From Acinetobacter calcoaceticus ANC 3811 (GTDB lineage: Bacteria; Pseudomonadota; Gammaproteobacteria; Pseudomonadales; Moraxellaceae), in NCBI RefSeq assembly GCF_000399665.1, contig NZ_KB976986.1, forward strand, positions 1,802,773-1,866,772: a stretch of DNA of 64,000 bases, given 5' to 3'. Shown here piece after piece: positions 8,701 to 16,910 of the stretch. Position 1 is the first letter of the stretch. Every line of letters starts with the position of its first letter. Under the pieces are notes generated by a model, which had not been told where the DNA came from, searched no databases, and saw only the letters and a list, made by a program, of their open reading frames with translations. The translations under genes were made by a program, and so were the position numbers.

Positions 8701-9704
8701 ATACCGCCTAAGTCTGAGTGAAGATTATTGAATAGACGATCATTCATGAAACCTTCTATTGCTCCAATCTGACTTGCCATCACTTCTTCTAAAATGGCAG
8801 CAGTTTTTGCAAAACCAGCAAAATAAATCCCTGCTTCATCTGCTTTAGTCACCGATTTTGGCACTCTAAAACTTGAGTTTGATTCAGCACGGCCGAACGG
8901 TAAGCCCAGACGCAGAACAGGTGTAGTATTTCCATTTTCATCTTGCACACGAGAAGCTTTAATATGTGAACGGCTATCACGGTCTGGAATAATCGTGTCG
9001 TCAGTTTTACGTCCAATCAAATCTTCAATCTGATCTTCTGACATCATATTTATCTGGTCCCAGTTAATCAGAAACCGTTGGGATAAAACATATGATCCAC
9101 CAAAGTGCTCAATATCTTCTGCACCAATCAAAGTATGTTTTGCCAGTGAAATAGGATCAGATGGGTTATTTAAATTTTCAGAAAAACGACACCCTAAAAC
9201 CTTACCATTACGACCAGTTTTAGATTGTGAAGCAGTAACTTGACTAAATATTTCCTTGATATCTGAAACTAAAAAATCCTCAATATATTTCTGTAATACT
9301 GTACAAGCATCAGCATCATCACTTTTCACATGCAACCAAATGTCACCATCTGAGTTTTTAAAACTCCCATTAGACTCAGAGAAAACTTCTGAGACATTTG
9401 GATTTTTTTCTTCTGGATAATGTAATTGCATTCCTTTTGGTCGTGATAAACCATCTTTTTTACAAATCAGATCCCAATTATCAAAAGATACACCGATAGC
9501 CAACGTCGTATTTTTACTAGAAAGTGCAGGATTTTTATTAATCTCTTGACGCACAGCGATCATTAATTGACGAATTTTTTCACGTGTAATTTCTGTATTA
9601 AGCCAAACCGTACTAAAAATTGCATGGGGGGCTGGATAAACCACCCCTCGTTGCATGTATTTCCATATTTCAGTAAAACGATTTTCATAAGATATATTTA
9701 ACAT
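5793..9704 (-). CDS. DyP-type peroxidase / glycyl radical enzyme fusion protein
   Basis: The 1303-residue protein has two recognisable enzymes. Residues about 15-345 resemble DyP-type heme peroxidases: FGGSYVLSQRF (201-211), IGRKTDD, the proximal-His segment SHIKA (His247), the LRLGLPFG strand with Arg265, GIYFAGFAKT and GGIFYVPS. The GxxDG loop reads GCRFS at 171-175, so the usual catalytic Asp is not evident. From about residue 440 the protein resembles pyruvate formate-lyase/dehydratase glycyl radical enzymes: GHVIPNYKKALDLGLAG, GRMDQLLQPF, GGAHPILLNDE, the active-site motif DGCYEP (Cys874, Glu876, as in the GCVEP motif of CutC and glycerol dehydratase) and the C-terminal loop RVRTGGWSNFF (Gly1260 is the predicted radical site). 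Start ATG follows AAAGGA. It stands alone, with no radical-SAM activase nearby. The substrate is unknown. The fold calls are firm; combined function is inference. Confidence 0.88.
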   Translation of the reverse strand: MLNISYENRFTEIWKYMQRGVVYPAPHAIFSTVWLNTEITREKIRQLMIAVRQEINKNPALSSKNTTLAIGVSFDNWDLICKKDGLSRPKGMQLHYPEEKNPNVSEVFSESNGSFKNSDGDIWLHVKSDDADACTVLQKYIEDFLVSDIKEIFSQVTASQSKTGRNGKVLGCRFSENLNNPSDPISLAKHTLIGAEDIEHFGGSYVLSQRFLINWDQINMMSEDQIEDLIGRKTDDTIIPDRDSRSHIKASRVQDENGNTTPVLRLGLPFGRAESNSSFRVPKSVTKADEAGIYFAGFAKTAAILEEVMASQIGAIEGFMNDRLFNNLHSDLGGIFYVPSLKDLELDDAPEYLNDFSRLDNDNWNFFPGMDWTRFDRHYTNSSDNGLMYYNHSNYLFNMATGLNPHSEFFKPPSNRILSLLENTFSLWQDNWYFNRKQEEIENGIDYYINQFDIHDKPENIMGLSIMLRKGWAIRLSLQLFSSENYGFRGRKILLKETGEMVPYSSRLECQGKVIYGSDTYRIMPDEIIVGAMPNLTLGEGRYVMKYLSEEERLQGFLRNLSEASGVGHVIPNYKKALDLGLAGLQQEIAKHANNAQTQEKKDFYEASVLALIGISEYFLNYSKLAFKIAAQMQEEQQFEKENLTAIGRRMEKLSKDKPDTFIEAVQFIFTLHSCLHLNGEPTAFGRMDQLLQPFLEKDAIPPEEAQEIIDAFYIKLDEKVQQNRMFMEDHQPFGNLAMGGSSGPYPQGASLGQWIQQITVGGTVADGEEDFSKTKPAYNDVTRLFIRASGRLPLNAPCLSLRTRKDIPEEILEEAAHAILSGGAHPILLNDEKLIPSLHQSGNGVGGDTLTNLPTWNSKVDIRSAQNYACDGCYEPQFPGENWFSLGGFSTLQPLECALNQGRTISSAGQSYLFGQTVSLNSRPADQIDSFEELLELYEQHFELLNRKAFNGQILGYGANTDICPSPILNVLMDDCLAKGQDFYSGGAKYNIYGPCYISLSNTINSLYAIKAMVFDPLTAVTTLPELLECLCCDWGYKMTEPFISNLAGHARIAAQADRYKRLREIALAQPRYGRGNSEVDKLGDQIVQMIAEISVKTFTNPWPQFAQSLKSLAERYGSEEHPFGIQIQPGVGTFENHVEMGAWNGASADGRRLGTTVASDLSPSPSPADLAIDHQTVEFSRALQGFSGVGTDLMADGAPTDFNIGEDFGVKELVAILKQFSQGGSSNILTITVADPETFAQAVTSPEQYNLLRVRTGGWSNFFTSVFPIIQDQHQRRPISTPDLPVEKTEQAKCPFHQWHS

Positions 9705-10042
9705 TATATTAAGTCCTTTAAAATTTTTATATAATAATTAAAGTTATGATTATAAATTTAATTATAAAATCATTATTCATAATAAAATTAAAATAACAAT
9801 AGATTTTAAATCCAAACAAAATAGTAGGAATTAACACCTAAAATAAATCTCAAATAAAATTTAGAAAAATTAAAACAAGAAATAATCAAACCCAATAAAA
9901 TAAAGAGAAATATATGATTACAACAATCAACTATTAAAATAAAATAACAAATAAAACTATTTCATTAAAAAATTAAAATAACTTTTAATTAAAACTTATT
10001 GATATAATCTTCATTATTCTTTGAATAAAAATTAAGGTTGCC
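9705..10042. other. Very AT-rich divergent promoter region
   Basis: This 338-base region separates the DyP-GRE gene (minus) from the M23 peptidase gene (plus). It is almost entirely A and T with many short AATAAAA-type runs. A good -10 box TATAAT (10003-10008) lies 34 bases before the peptidase start. AAAGGAC near 9716 is the RBS of the minus-strand gene. I see no repeat, RNA gene or coding frame. Such AT content would suit silencing or bending by nucleoid proteins, which is inference. Confidence 0.6.
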
Positions 10043-10852
10043 ATGTTTATAAAAAAGCTCATCTCCACTTTACTTTTTACATCCATACCTTTTTATTGCT
10101 TTGCCGAGCTTCCACAAGACTCCAGAAGAGCTGGTGGGATTGCAGTTATTCCCTTAACGAGTGATATTACTCAGGTCACCTTCCAGCAAAAGCCAGTTTT
10201 AATTAGTCAGGAAGGTCAGCAGCGTTATGCTGTTGTGGGTATTCCCTTATCTACCCCACTTGGCAATGTACAACTCGACACGAATAAAACCCCTATTCAA
10301 ATAGAAGTTAAGTCCTATCCCTATGCGGAACAACGGATTAAAGTCACTAACCAAGATTATGTGAACCCTAACCAAAGCCAGTTAGACCGATACGCTCAAG
10401 AAGCTAAAGAACAAAATGATGTGTATAGCTCATTTACAAAGAGTTCATGGCAAACCCTACCAGCATTTATACGTCCAACTTCAGGGAAATTTACAAACTC
10501 TTTTGGGAGAAAACGTTTCTTCAACGGTGAAGAACGCGCGCCCCACTCAGGTTTAGATATTCCTGCACCAGTAGGACAAAAGGTAGTTGCACCCGCAGAT
10601 GGTGTCGTTATCCAAACAGGATCTTATTTTTTTAATGGTCAAACTGTATTGATTGATCATGGGCAAGGCTTAATCAGCATGTTCTGCCATTTAAGCGCAA
10701 TTAAAGTAGAGAAAGGCCAACATATCCGCCAAGGAGAAATACTAGGTTTAGTGGGCAAAACTGGACGTGTGACAGGCCCTCACCTGCATTGGGGCATGAG
10801 CCTTAATAATGCTCGGGTAGATCCGCAGCTTTTTCTAAATACAGCTCGTTAA
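10043..10852 (+). CDS. M23 family metallopeptidase (LytM/lysostaphin type), secreted
   Basis: The 269-residue protein starts with a clear Sec signal peptide (KKLISTLLFTSIPFYCFA, cleavage after about residue 21). Its C-terminal half is a peptidase M23 domain. Zinc ligands are visible as His168 and Asp172 (HSGLD) and His249 of the HLHW motif, with His216 (CHLS) and His247 as catalytic candidates. Full conservation of these residues suggests an active periplasmic peptidoglycan endopeptidase rather than a degenerate activator such as EnvC. The N-terminal half (about 30-140) is a beta-rich region common in these proteins. RBS AAGG precedes the ATG, with TATAAT further upstream. The stop overlaps that of the convergent GNAT gene by three to four bases. 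Confidence 0.93.
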   Translation: MFIKKLISTLLFTSIPFYCFAELPQDSRRAGGIAVIPLTSDITQVTFQQKPVLISQEGQQRYAVVGIPLSTPLGNVQLDTNKTPIQIEVKSYPYAEQRIKVTNQDYVNPNQSQLDRYAQEAKEQNDVYSSFTKSSWQTLPAFIRPTSGKFTNSFGRKRFFNGEERAPHSGLDIPAPVGQKVVAPADGVVIQTGSYFFNGQTVLIDHGQGLISMFCHLSAIKVEKGQHIRQGEILGLVGKTGRVTGPHLHWGMSLNNARVDPQLFLNTAR

Positions 10853-11280
10853 TTTAAAGCTTTACGAAAATACTTTGGTGCTTCGATATAGCCTTCTCTT
10901 AGGTAAAATTGATGTGCCAAAGGTCTTTGCACTCCAGAATGAAGTTCCATTCGATCACACCCACGGCGCTTGGCTTGTTGCTCAGCTTCTTGTACAAGTA
11001 AGTGCCCTACACCTTTGCTACGCATATTCTCATCAACACATAGATAGCATATTTTGGCAAAGTCACCTTGTAAGGCAATTTGCGGAATAAAATAAAGAGA
11101 TAAAAAGCCACAAATCTTGCCCTTCTCTTCAGCAACCAAAATTTGTGAGTTAGGGTCATTATTTAGTATTTCAAATTTTTCTTGGATAAGAGTGAGTGGC
11201 TGGGGATAGCCCATCTGTTTAAGTAAATCGCATATGGCCTGACTATCTTCCAATTTAGCAGCACGAATATTCACTTTCAT
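10849..11280 (-). CDS. GNAT family N-acetyltransferase
   Basis: The 143-residue protein has the standard single GNAT domain: an N-terminal IRAAKLED strand-helix, the central CYLCVDENMRSKGVGHLLV segment with the acetyl-CoA pyrophosphate-binding R-x-x-G-x-G loop, and a C-terminal AHQFYLREGY motif containing the conserved Tyr. The acceptor substrate cannot be told from sequence. It converges on the M23 peptidase gene with overlapping stop codons. It lies downstream of osmC on the same strand but is separated from it by a terminator-like hairpin, so it is probably transcribed on its own or by read-through. Confidence 0.9.
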   Translation of the reverse strand: MKVNIRAAKLEDSQAICDLLKQMGYPQPLTLIQEKFEILNNDPNSQILVAEEKGKICGFLSLYFIPQIALQGDFAKICYLCVDENMRSKGVGHLLVQEAEQQAKRRGCDRMELHSGVQRPLAHQFYLREGYIEAPKYFRKALN

Positions 11281-11310
11281 TCCCTCTCTTATTTTTTAGT
11301 TATTTTTGAC

Positions 11311-11337
11311 AATAAAAAAGCCAACTCTAATGTCAGC
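11311..11337 (-). terminator. Intrinsic terminator downstream of osmC
   Basis: On the minus strand GCTGAC pairs with GTTGGC (two G-U pairs) across a 6-base loop and is followed by TTTTTTATT. It lies 30 bases after the osmC stop codon. Confidence 0.7.
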
Positions 11338-11366
11338 TTCTTCTTTCTATCTAACAAAAAAGTGCT

Positions 11367-11789
11367 TTATTCCGCTTCAATAATTTCGAAGTCATGGGTA
11401 ATTTCTACTCCACCATCGGAAAGCATTTTACTCGCTGAACAATATTTTTCGGCAGATAATTCAACTGCTTTTGCAACCTGTTTTTCTTTCACAGCGTTAC
11501 CTGTTACCACAAAGTGTAAGTGGATTTTAGTAAAAACAGCTGGAATTGTGTCAGCACGCTCAGCTTTTAAATTACATACAACATTCGTCACATTTTGGCG
11601 CGATTTCTTTAAAATGGTCACAATATCAAACGAAGCACACCCACCAAGTCCCATTAACAGCAACTCCATAGGACGTGGACCACGGTTTTCACCACCATAC
11701 TCAGGTGAGCCGTCCATGATGACACTATGCCCACTATCTGATTTCGCTTCAAAAGCAACATTCTCTAGCCAATGTACACTTGTTTGCAT
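11367..11789 (-). CDS. OsmC family protein (YhfA-like)
   Basis: OsmC-fold proteins are small thiol peroxidases that reduce organic hydroperoxides in the cytoplasm; the YhfA branch is less well studied. The 140-residue length fits. The two family cysteines are present: Cys51 in GLGGCASFD and Cys117 in EKYCSASKML, with the usual RPMELLLMGLGGC helix before the first. The gene is monocistronic in appearance, with a terminator downstream. Its upstream region is occupied by an inverted-repeat-bounded element (11823-12108), so its promoter lies in or close to the left edge of that element. Confidence 0.92.
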   Translation of the reverse strand: MQTSVHWLENVAFEAKSDSGHSVIMDGSPEYGGENRGPRPMELLLMGLGGCASFDIVTILKKSRQNVTNVVCNLKAERADTIPAVFTKIHLHFVVTGNAVKEKQVAKAVELSAEKYCSASKMLSDGGVEITHDFEIIEAE

Positions 11790-11822
11790 TGCAACTACCT
11801 AAAAAAAATTATAAATTTAAGC

Positions 11823-12108
11823 AGGGTCTGTTGACATTTCATCTATGGATTGCGTTAGAGCTAAAAATTAATCCAAATAACACGCAAAACCCAGACAATG
11901 GCGATCCTTTGTCCAGTTTTGTTACATAGTTTGTGAAATTTCAGCCATAATCTGAGTTGCCATTTAAGCAGCGCAAGACCATGTTATTTTGTACGTTCCG
12001 TTGTTAAGATCTATTTATTTAGAATGGTTAAATTTCATAGCTCTTGCTTGGTAACGTCTAAAAGAATTGTCTTATGTCGCAACCATCTGTGAAATGTCAA
12101 CAGACCCT
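11823..12108. mobile_element. IS remnant or MITE with 19-bp terminal inverted repeats
   Basis: AGGGTCTGTTGACATTTCA at 11823-11841 is the exact reverse complement of 12090-12108, bounding a 286-base element; similarity continues imperfectly inward. The sequence between has no intact gene. A 40-codon minus-strand open stretch (11864-11983), translating as HGLALLKWQLRLWLKFHKLC and onward to a stop just inside the left repeat, could be the decayed 3' end of a transposase. No clear target-site duplication flanks the repeats. I cannot assign the IS family or name. Confidence 0.75.
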
Positions 12109-12220
12109 TGTTTTGTACACTAACATAAAATGAGTTGATAAGGAATTTCATCTCTTCTGTGTAATAATAGCTCATCTCGGGCTTGTGTGAATTGTTTACC
12201 CTATTCGGAACATATTAAGC

Positions 12221-12928
12221 ATGACTTCAAATTTTTCACAACTCAGCACAGATGCTTTATCTCCGGGGCAACTACCTGAATCCGTTAAAGCATTGTTAAA
12301 ACGTGCTCACATCAACAGATATCCAAAACGAACCACAATTGTTGATGCCGGAACAGAGTCGAAATCTTTATATTTAATTTTAAAAGGCTCAGTTTCAATT
12401 ATTTTACGTGAAGATGACGAGCGTGAAATTGTTGTTGCATATTTGAATCCGGGCGACTTCTTTGGGGAAATGGGGCTTTTCGAACCGAATCCACAACGTA
12501 CAGCTGAAGTTCGTACTCGTGATGTCTGTGAAATTGCAGAAATTTCTTATGACAACTTCCACGAACTTAGCAAACAATATCCAGACTTAAGCTATGCTGT
12601 TTTTGCACAACTTGTTCGTCGTCTAAAAAATACGACTCGTAAAATGACAGATCTTGCATTTATTGATGTGTCTGGGCGTATTGCACGTTGTTTAATCGAC
12701 TTATCTTCACAACCAGAAGCAATGATTTTGCCAAATGGTCGTCAAATTCGCATCACTCGTCAAGAAATTGGCCGTATTGTGGGATGTTCACGTGAGATGG
12801 TTGGCCGTGTACTCAAAACCTTAGAAGATCAAGGCATGATCCAGACAGATGGTAAAGCTATTCTTATTTTTGATGTTTCATTAGATGAAGCGCCTGCTCC
12901 TGATGAAGACTATGATGATGAAGAATAA
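12221..12928 (+). CDS. Crp/Vfr-family cAMP-responsive transcriptional regulator
   Basis: The 235-residue protein has an N-terminal cyclic-nucleotide-binding domain (about 25-140). Its phosphate-binding cassette FFGEMGLFE...RTAEVR matches the cAMP-contact residues of E. coli Crp (Glu plus Arg-Ser/Thr). The C-terminal winged helix has the recognition segment RQEIGRIVGCSREMVGRVLKTL, which keeps the Arg-Glu pair of the Crp recognition helix. A very acidic tail (DEAPAPDEDYDDEE) is unusual against E. coli Crp. It probably acts as a global regulator. The gene is monocistronic, ends at a strong UUCG-loop terminator and has the inverted-repeat element at 11823-12108 just upstream of its promoter region. 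Confidence 0.92.
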   Translation: MTSNFSQLSTDALSPGQLPESVKALLKRAHINRYPKRTTIVDAGTESKSLYLILKGSVSIILREDDEREIVVAYLNPGDFFGEMGLFEPNPQRTAEVRTRDVCEIAEISYDNFHELSKQYPDLSYAVFAQLVRRLKNTTRKMTDLAFIDVSGRIARCLIDLSSQPEAMILPNGRQIRITRQEIGRIVGCSREMVGRVLKTLEDQGMIQTDGKAILIFDVSLDEAPAPDEDYDDEE

Positions 12929-12947
12929 TATTTTTTAAATTTTTAAT

Positions 12948-12975
12948 AAAAAGCAAACTTCGGTTTGCTTTTTTT
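12948..12975 (+). terminator. Intrinsic terminator after the Crp-family gene
   Basis: AAAAAGCAAAC and GTTTGCTTTTT form an 11-bp stem closed by a TTCG tetraloop, followed by further T residues. Confidence 0.93.
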
Positions 12976-13087
12976 ATATGCAACAATGAGTTAATACACA
13001 AAACTTACAAACTATTCTAATTTTATGATTTAAGTTGAATACATATTCTCCGTTAGGCTAACTCAAAATTTCCAAGGATTCCGCTGT

Positions 13088-14137
13088 ATGCAATTTAACC
13101 CACTTAGTCGCACAGGCCTCAAGCTTCCAGAAATTTGTTTAGGCACCATGACATTTGGTGAGCAAAACTCCCAACAAGAAGCATTTGAACAACTCAATTA
13201 TGCTTTGGCACACGGTTTATATTTTTGGGATACGGCAGAGATGTATTCAGTTCCGCCAAAACCTGAAACTTATGGTGCTACTGAAACCATTATTGGCAAT
13301 TGGTTTGCCCAAAATGGTCAGCGTGATAAAGTCTTTCTTGCCTCTAAAATTGCCGGACCTGGCTTTGGAGGAACACACATCAGAGAAGGCCATACGCGCT
13401 TTAACAACGATCATATTGCTAAAGCCCTAGATGGCTCCCTAAAACGCCTTCAAACCGAATATATCGACCTTTACCAGCTCCATTGGCCTGAACGTCATAC
13501 CAACTTTTTCGGTACGCTAGCTTATGGTAACCAGCAAGCCCAAAATGATTACGATACAACCCCTCTAGAAGAAACATTACTTGCTCTACAAGAAGAGATT
13601 AACCGAGGACGCATTCGTTATATTGGTTTATCGAATGAGACACCATGGGGCACTATGAAGTTTTTACATTTGGCTGAAAAGTTAGGTGTCAGCAAATTTG
13701 TAAGCGTTCAAAATCCATATAGCCTACTCAACCGTACTTATGAAATAGGTATGTCTGAAATTGCTAAATATGAAGATGTTGGCTTACTTGCCTACTCTCC
13801 TCTTGCATTTGGCTATCTATCTGGCAAGTTTAGAAATGGTGCTCGTCCTGCTAATGCTCGTGTCACATTATTTCCACGTTTTAGCCGCTACAGTAACCCT
13901 CAAAGCGAATGGGCAACTGAACAATATGCACAGCTAGCTGAGAAACATGGGCTAAGCTTAACTCAAATGGCTTTAGCATTTATCAAACAACAATTTTTTG
14001 TGACCAGCACAATTATTGGTGCGACTAATCTAGACCAACTTAAAGAAAATATTCAGGCATTTGAAATTGAACTGCCTGCTGAAGTCTTACAAGGCATTGA
14101 AGCCATTCATATCCAACAGCCCAACCCTGCCCCTTAA
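13088..14137 (+). CDS. Aldo/keto reductase, Tas-like
   Basis: The 349-residue protein is an NADP(H)-dependent aldo/keto reductase of the Tas group, with a TIM-barrel fold. The family signatures are visible: LGTMTFGEQNS near the N-terminus, the catalytic Asp-Tyr pair in FWDTAEMYSVP, Lys in ASKIAGP, His in YQLHWPER, and the cofactor-binding C-terminal IIGATNLDQLKENI. Tas-group members characteristically carry the insertion seen between FGEQ and the YGATE segment. The physiological carbonyl substrate is unknown. The gene is transcribed alone between the Crp-family terminator and a bidirectional terminator. Confidence 0.93.
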   Translation: MQFNPLSRTGLKLPEICLGTMTFGEQNSQQEAFEQLNYALAHGLYFWDTAEMYSVPPKPETYGATETIIGNWFAQNGQRDKVFLASKIAGPGFGGTHIREGHTRFNNDHIAKALDGSLKRLQTEYIDLYQLHWPERHTNFFGTLAYGNQQAQNDYDTTPLEETLLALQEEINRGRIRYIGLSNETPWGTMKFLHLAEKLGVSKFVSVQNPYSLLNRTYEIGMSEIAKYEDVGLLAYSPLAFGYLSGKFRNGARPANARVTLFPRFSRYSNPQSEWATEQYAQLAEKHGLSLTQMALAFIKQQFFVTSTIIGATNLDQLKENIQAFEIELPAEVLQGIEAIHIQQPNPAP

Positions 14138-14141
14138 ATAA

Positions 14142-14167
14142 AAAACGGATGCTTAGGCATCCGTTTT
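14142..14167. terminator. Bidirectional terminator between aldo/keto reductase and M48 genes
   Basis: AAAACGGATGC and GCATCCGTTTT form an 11-bp perfect stem with a 4-base loop. T-rich tails occur in both directions, fitting the convergent genes. Confidence 0.9.
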
Positions 14168-14191
14168 CTTTATCTATAAAAAATTTATATC

Positions 14192-14974
14192 TTATTTACG
14201 GCCGTTATAAACAGCCATTGCCGCAGGCAAGTTTTGACGCATATCGTTAATACGCTGAGAGTTAGATGGGTGAGTAGACAAGAATGATGAACCACCGCCA
14301 CCTTCAAGCTTATTCATTTTTTCCCACAATGTAATCGCTGCATTTGGATTATAACCTGCACGCGCCATTAGCATTAAGCCGCCTTGGTCCGCACGACTTT
14401 CCAAGCTACGCGAATATGGTAAGCCTACACCGACTTGTGAACCTAACTGAGCCGCAGCCGACCCTAGTTGACCCACATTACCACCATTAATCTGACTTAA
14501 GCCAATATTTAATGCTAAATCAGTTAAAGCTTGAGCACCAATTTTACTTTTCGCATGCTCTTCTAAAGCATGTGTCATTTCATGCCCCATAACAGCTGCA
14601 ATTTCAGCATCTGTCAGGTTCAATTTATTTACAATGCCTGTATAGAACACCACTTTACCACCTGGTGCTACATAAGCATTAATGGTGTCTGATTTCAGTA
14701 CTGCCAACTGCCAACTAAAAGGCTGACCAGTTTGGTTCATCTGGTTTGCATACGGTTTTAAACGGTTAAAAACAGCATTAATACGGTTATAGGTACTTGA
14801 ACTTGTGTCCAGCGTTCCTTTGCCACGCGCTTCCTGCACCATTTTACTAAAACCTTGAGCAGACTGAGCATTTAAGGTTGCAGTATCTGCACCTGCCATG
14901 TCCGCTACTGTTGCACAGCCAGAAATGGTCATCACACTTGCTGCACACAAGCTTAAAAAGAGTTTTTTATTCAT
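14192..14974 (-). CDS. M48 family metallopeptidase lipoprotein (LoiP/YcaL-like)
   Basis: The start is ATG 14974, preceded by AGGTGA at eight bases; a GTG at 14986 in the same frame sits on that RBS and is rejected. The N-terminus is a lipoprotein signal with lipobox ISGC (Cys20), so the protein is anchored in the periplasm-facing membrane. The M48 zinc motif HEMTH (His131, Glu132, His135) is intact, and the third ligand is likely the Glu of LESRADQGG. Proteins of this type degrade or process misfolded outer-membrane proteins. C-terminal THPSNSQRINDM matches the usual M48 tail. Substrate is unknown. Confidence 0.92.
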   Translation of the reverse strand: MNKKLFLSLCAASVMTISGCATVADMAGADTATLNAQSAQGFSKMVQEARGKGTLDTSSSTYNRINAVFNRLKPYANQMNQTGQPFSWQLAVLKSDTINAYVAPGGKVVFYTGIVNKLNLTDAEIAAVMGHEMTHALEEHAKSKIGAQALTDLALNIGLSQINGGNVGQLGSAAAQLGSQVGVGLPYSRSLESRADQGGLMLMARAGYNPNAAITLWEKMNKLEGGGGSSFLSTHPSNSQRINDMRQNLPAAMAVYNGRK

Positions 14975-15089
14975 AACATGGATCACCTAAATCGATAAAA
15001 AGCTGTTTATTCTTTTGCACTTATTATAAGAAATCCAGCTTACTCTTTGAATGTCTCATTTCTCCATGATCATTGTATTTATGTAACGA

Positions 15090-15407
15090 TCAAGTCGATA
15101 AAGTCATCAAATAAATCCAGAAAATCAAACATATTACATTTAAGCCAAGATAGAGATGACTTAATACTTTAACTTTCTCTTCAAGATTAGGACTTTCTCT
15201 CTTCCAGAGTAAATAACTATTTTGTATGAACACCACAGGAATTAACACACAAGCGAACAATACTGACAAACTCATAAAAGCAGTCATAAAGAAATCTTCA
15301 TGGTATGTCTGACCATAAATAACCAACATCGCTAGTGTTGGAGAACCACCAATAGCAAATAAAAAAGAATAAAAAATTGTTTTTGAAATAGTTGGTTGCA
15401 GCTTCAT
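15090..15407 (-). CDS. Small membrane protein, hypothetical
   Basis: The 105-residue protein has three hydrophobic segments long enough to cross the membrane (about residues 10-32, 40-62 and 83-102), with a charged KRESPNLEEKVK loop between the second and third. I recognise no family. AAGGA lies some 15 bases before the ATG, so the RBS is poor and the start uncertain. It lies between the M48 gene and the purA terminator, on the same strand as both, with no sign of co-transcription. Confidence 0.6.
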   Translation of the reverse strand: MKLQPTISKTIFYSFLFAIGGSPTLAMLVIYGQTYHEDFFMTAFMSLSVLFACVLIPVVFIQNSYLLWKRESPNLEEKVKVLSHLYLGLNVICLIFWIYLMTLST

Positions 15408-15486
15408 CCTGAGCCCATCATTCCTTATCTATATCTAACGTTTTAATCTGAATCGAATAAAACAAAAACTGCACTTTAGTCGGGTA

Positions 15487-15517
15487 TAAAAAAGCCCCCT
15501 TGCAGGAGGCCTTTTTA
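15487..15517 (-). terminator. Intrinsic terminator of purA
   Basis: On the minus strand GCCTCCT pairs with AGGGGGC around a short loop, flanked by AAAAAG and a run of six T. It begins 12 bases past the purA stop. Confidence 0.85.
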
Positions 15518-15528
15518 ATCTTTGCTAA

Positions 15529-16863
<1,335 letters not shown>

Positions 16864-16910
16864 TCATGCTGTTAAAATTGGAAACCACCAGTAAAAATTA
16901 CCGTTGGCAT

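Noticed and set aside
11362-11802. Long plus-strand frame opposite osmC
   Set aside because: It is the antisense shadow of osmC, whose two redox cysteines and family motifs are intact on the minus strand.
12109-12117. Target-site duplication for the element at 11823-12108
   Set aside because: The bases flanking the two inverted repeats do not match at 3 to 9 bases, so no duplication can be claimed.
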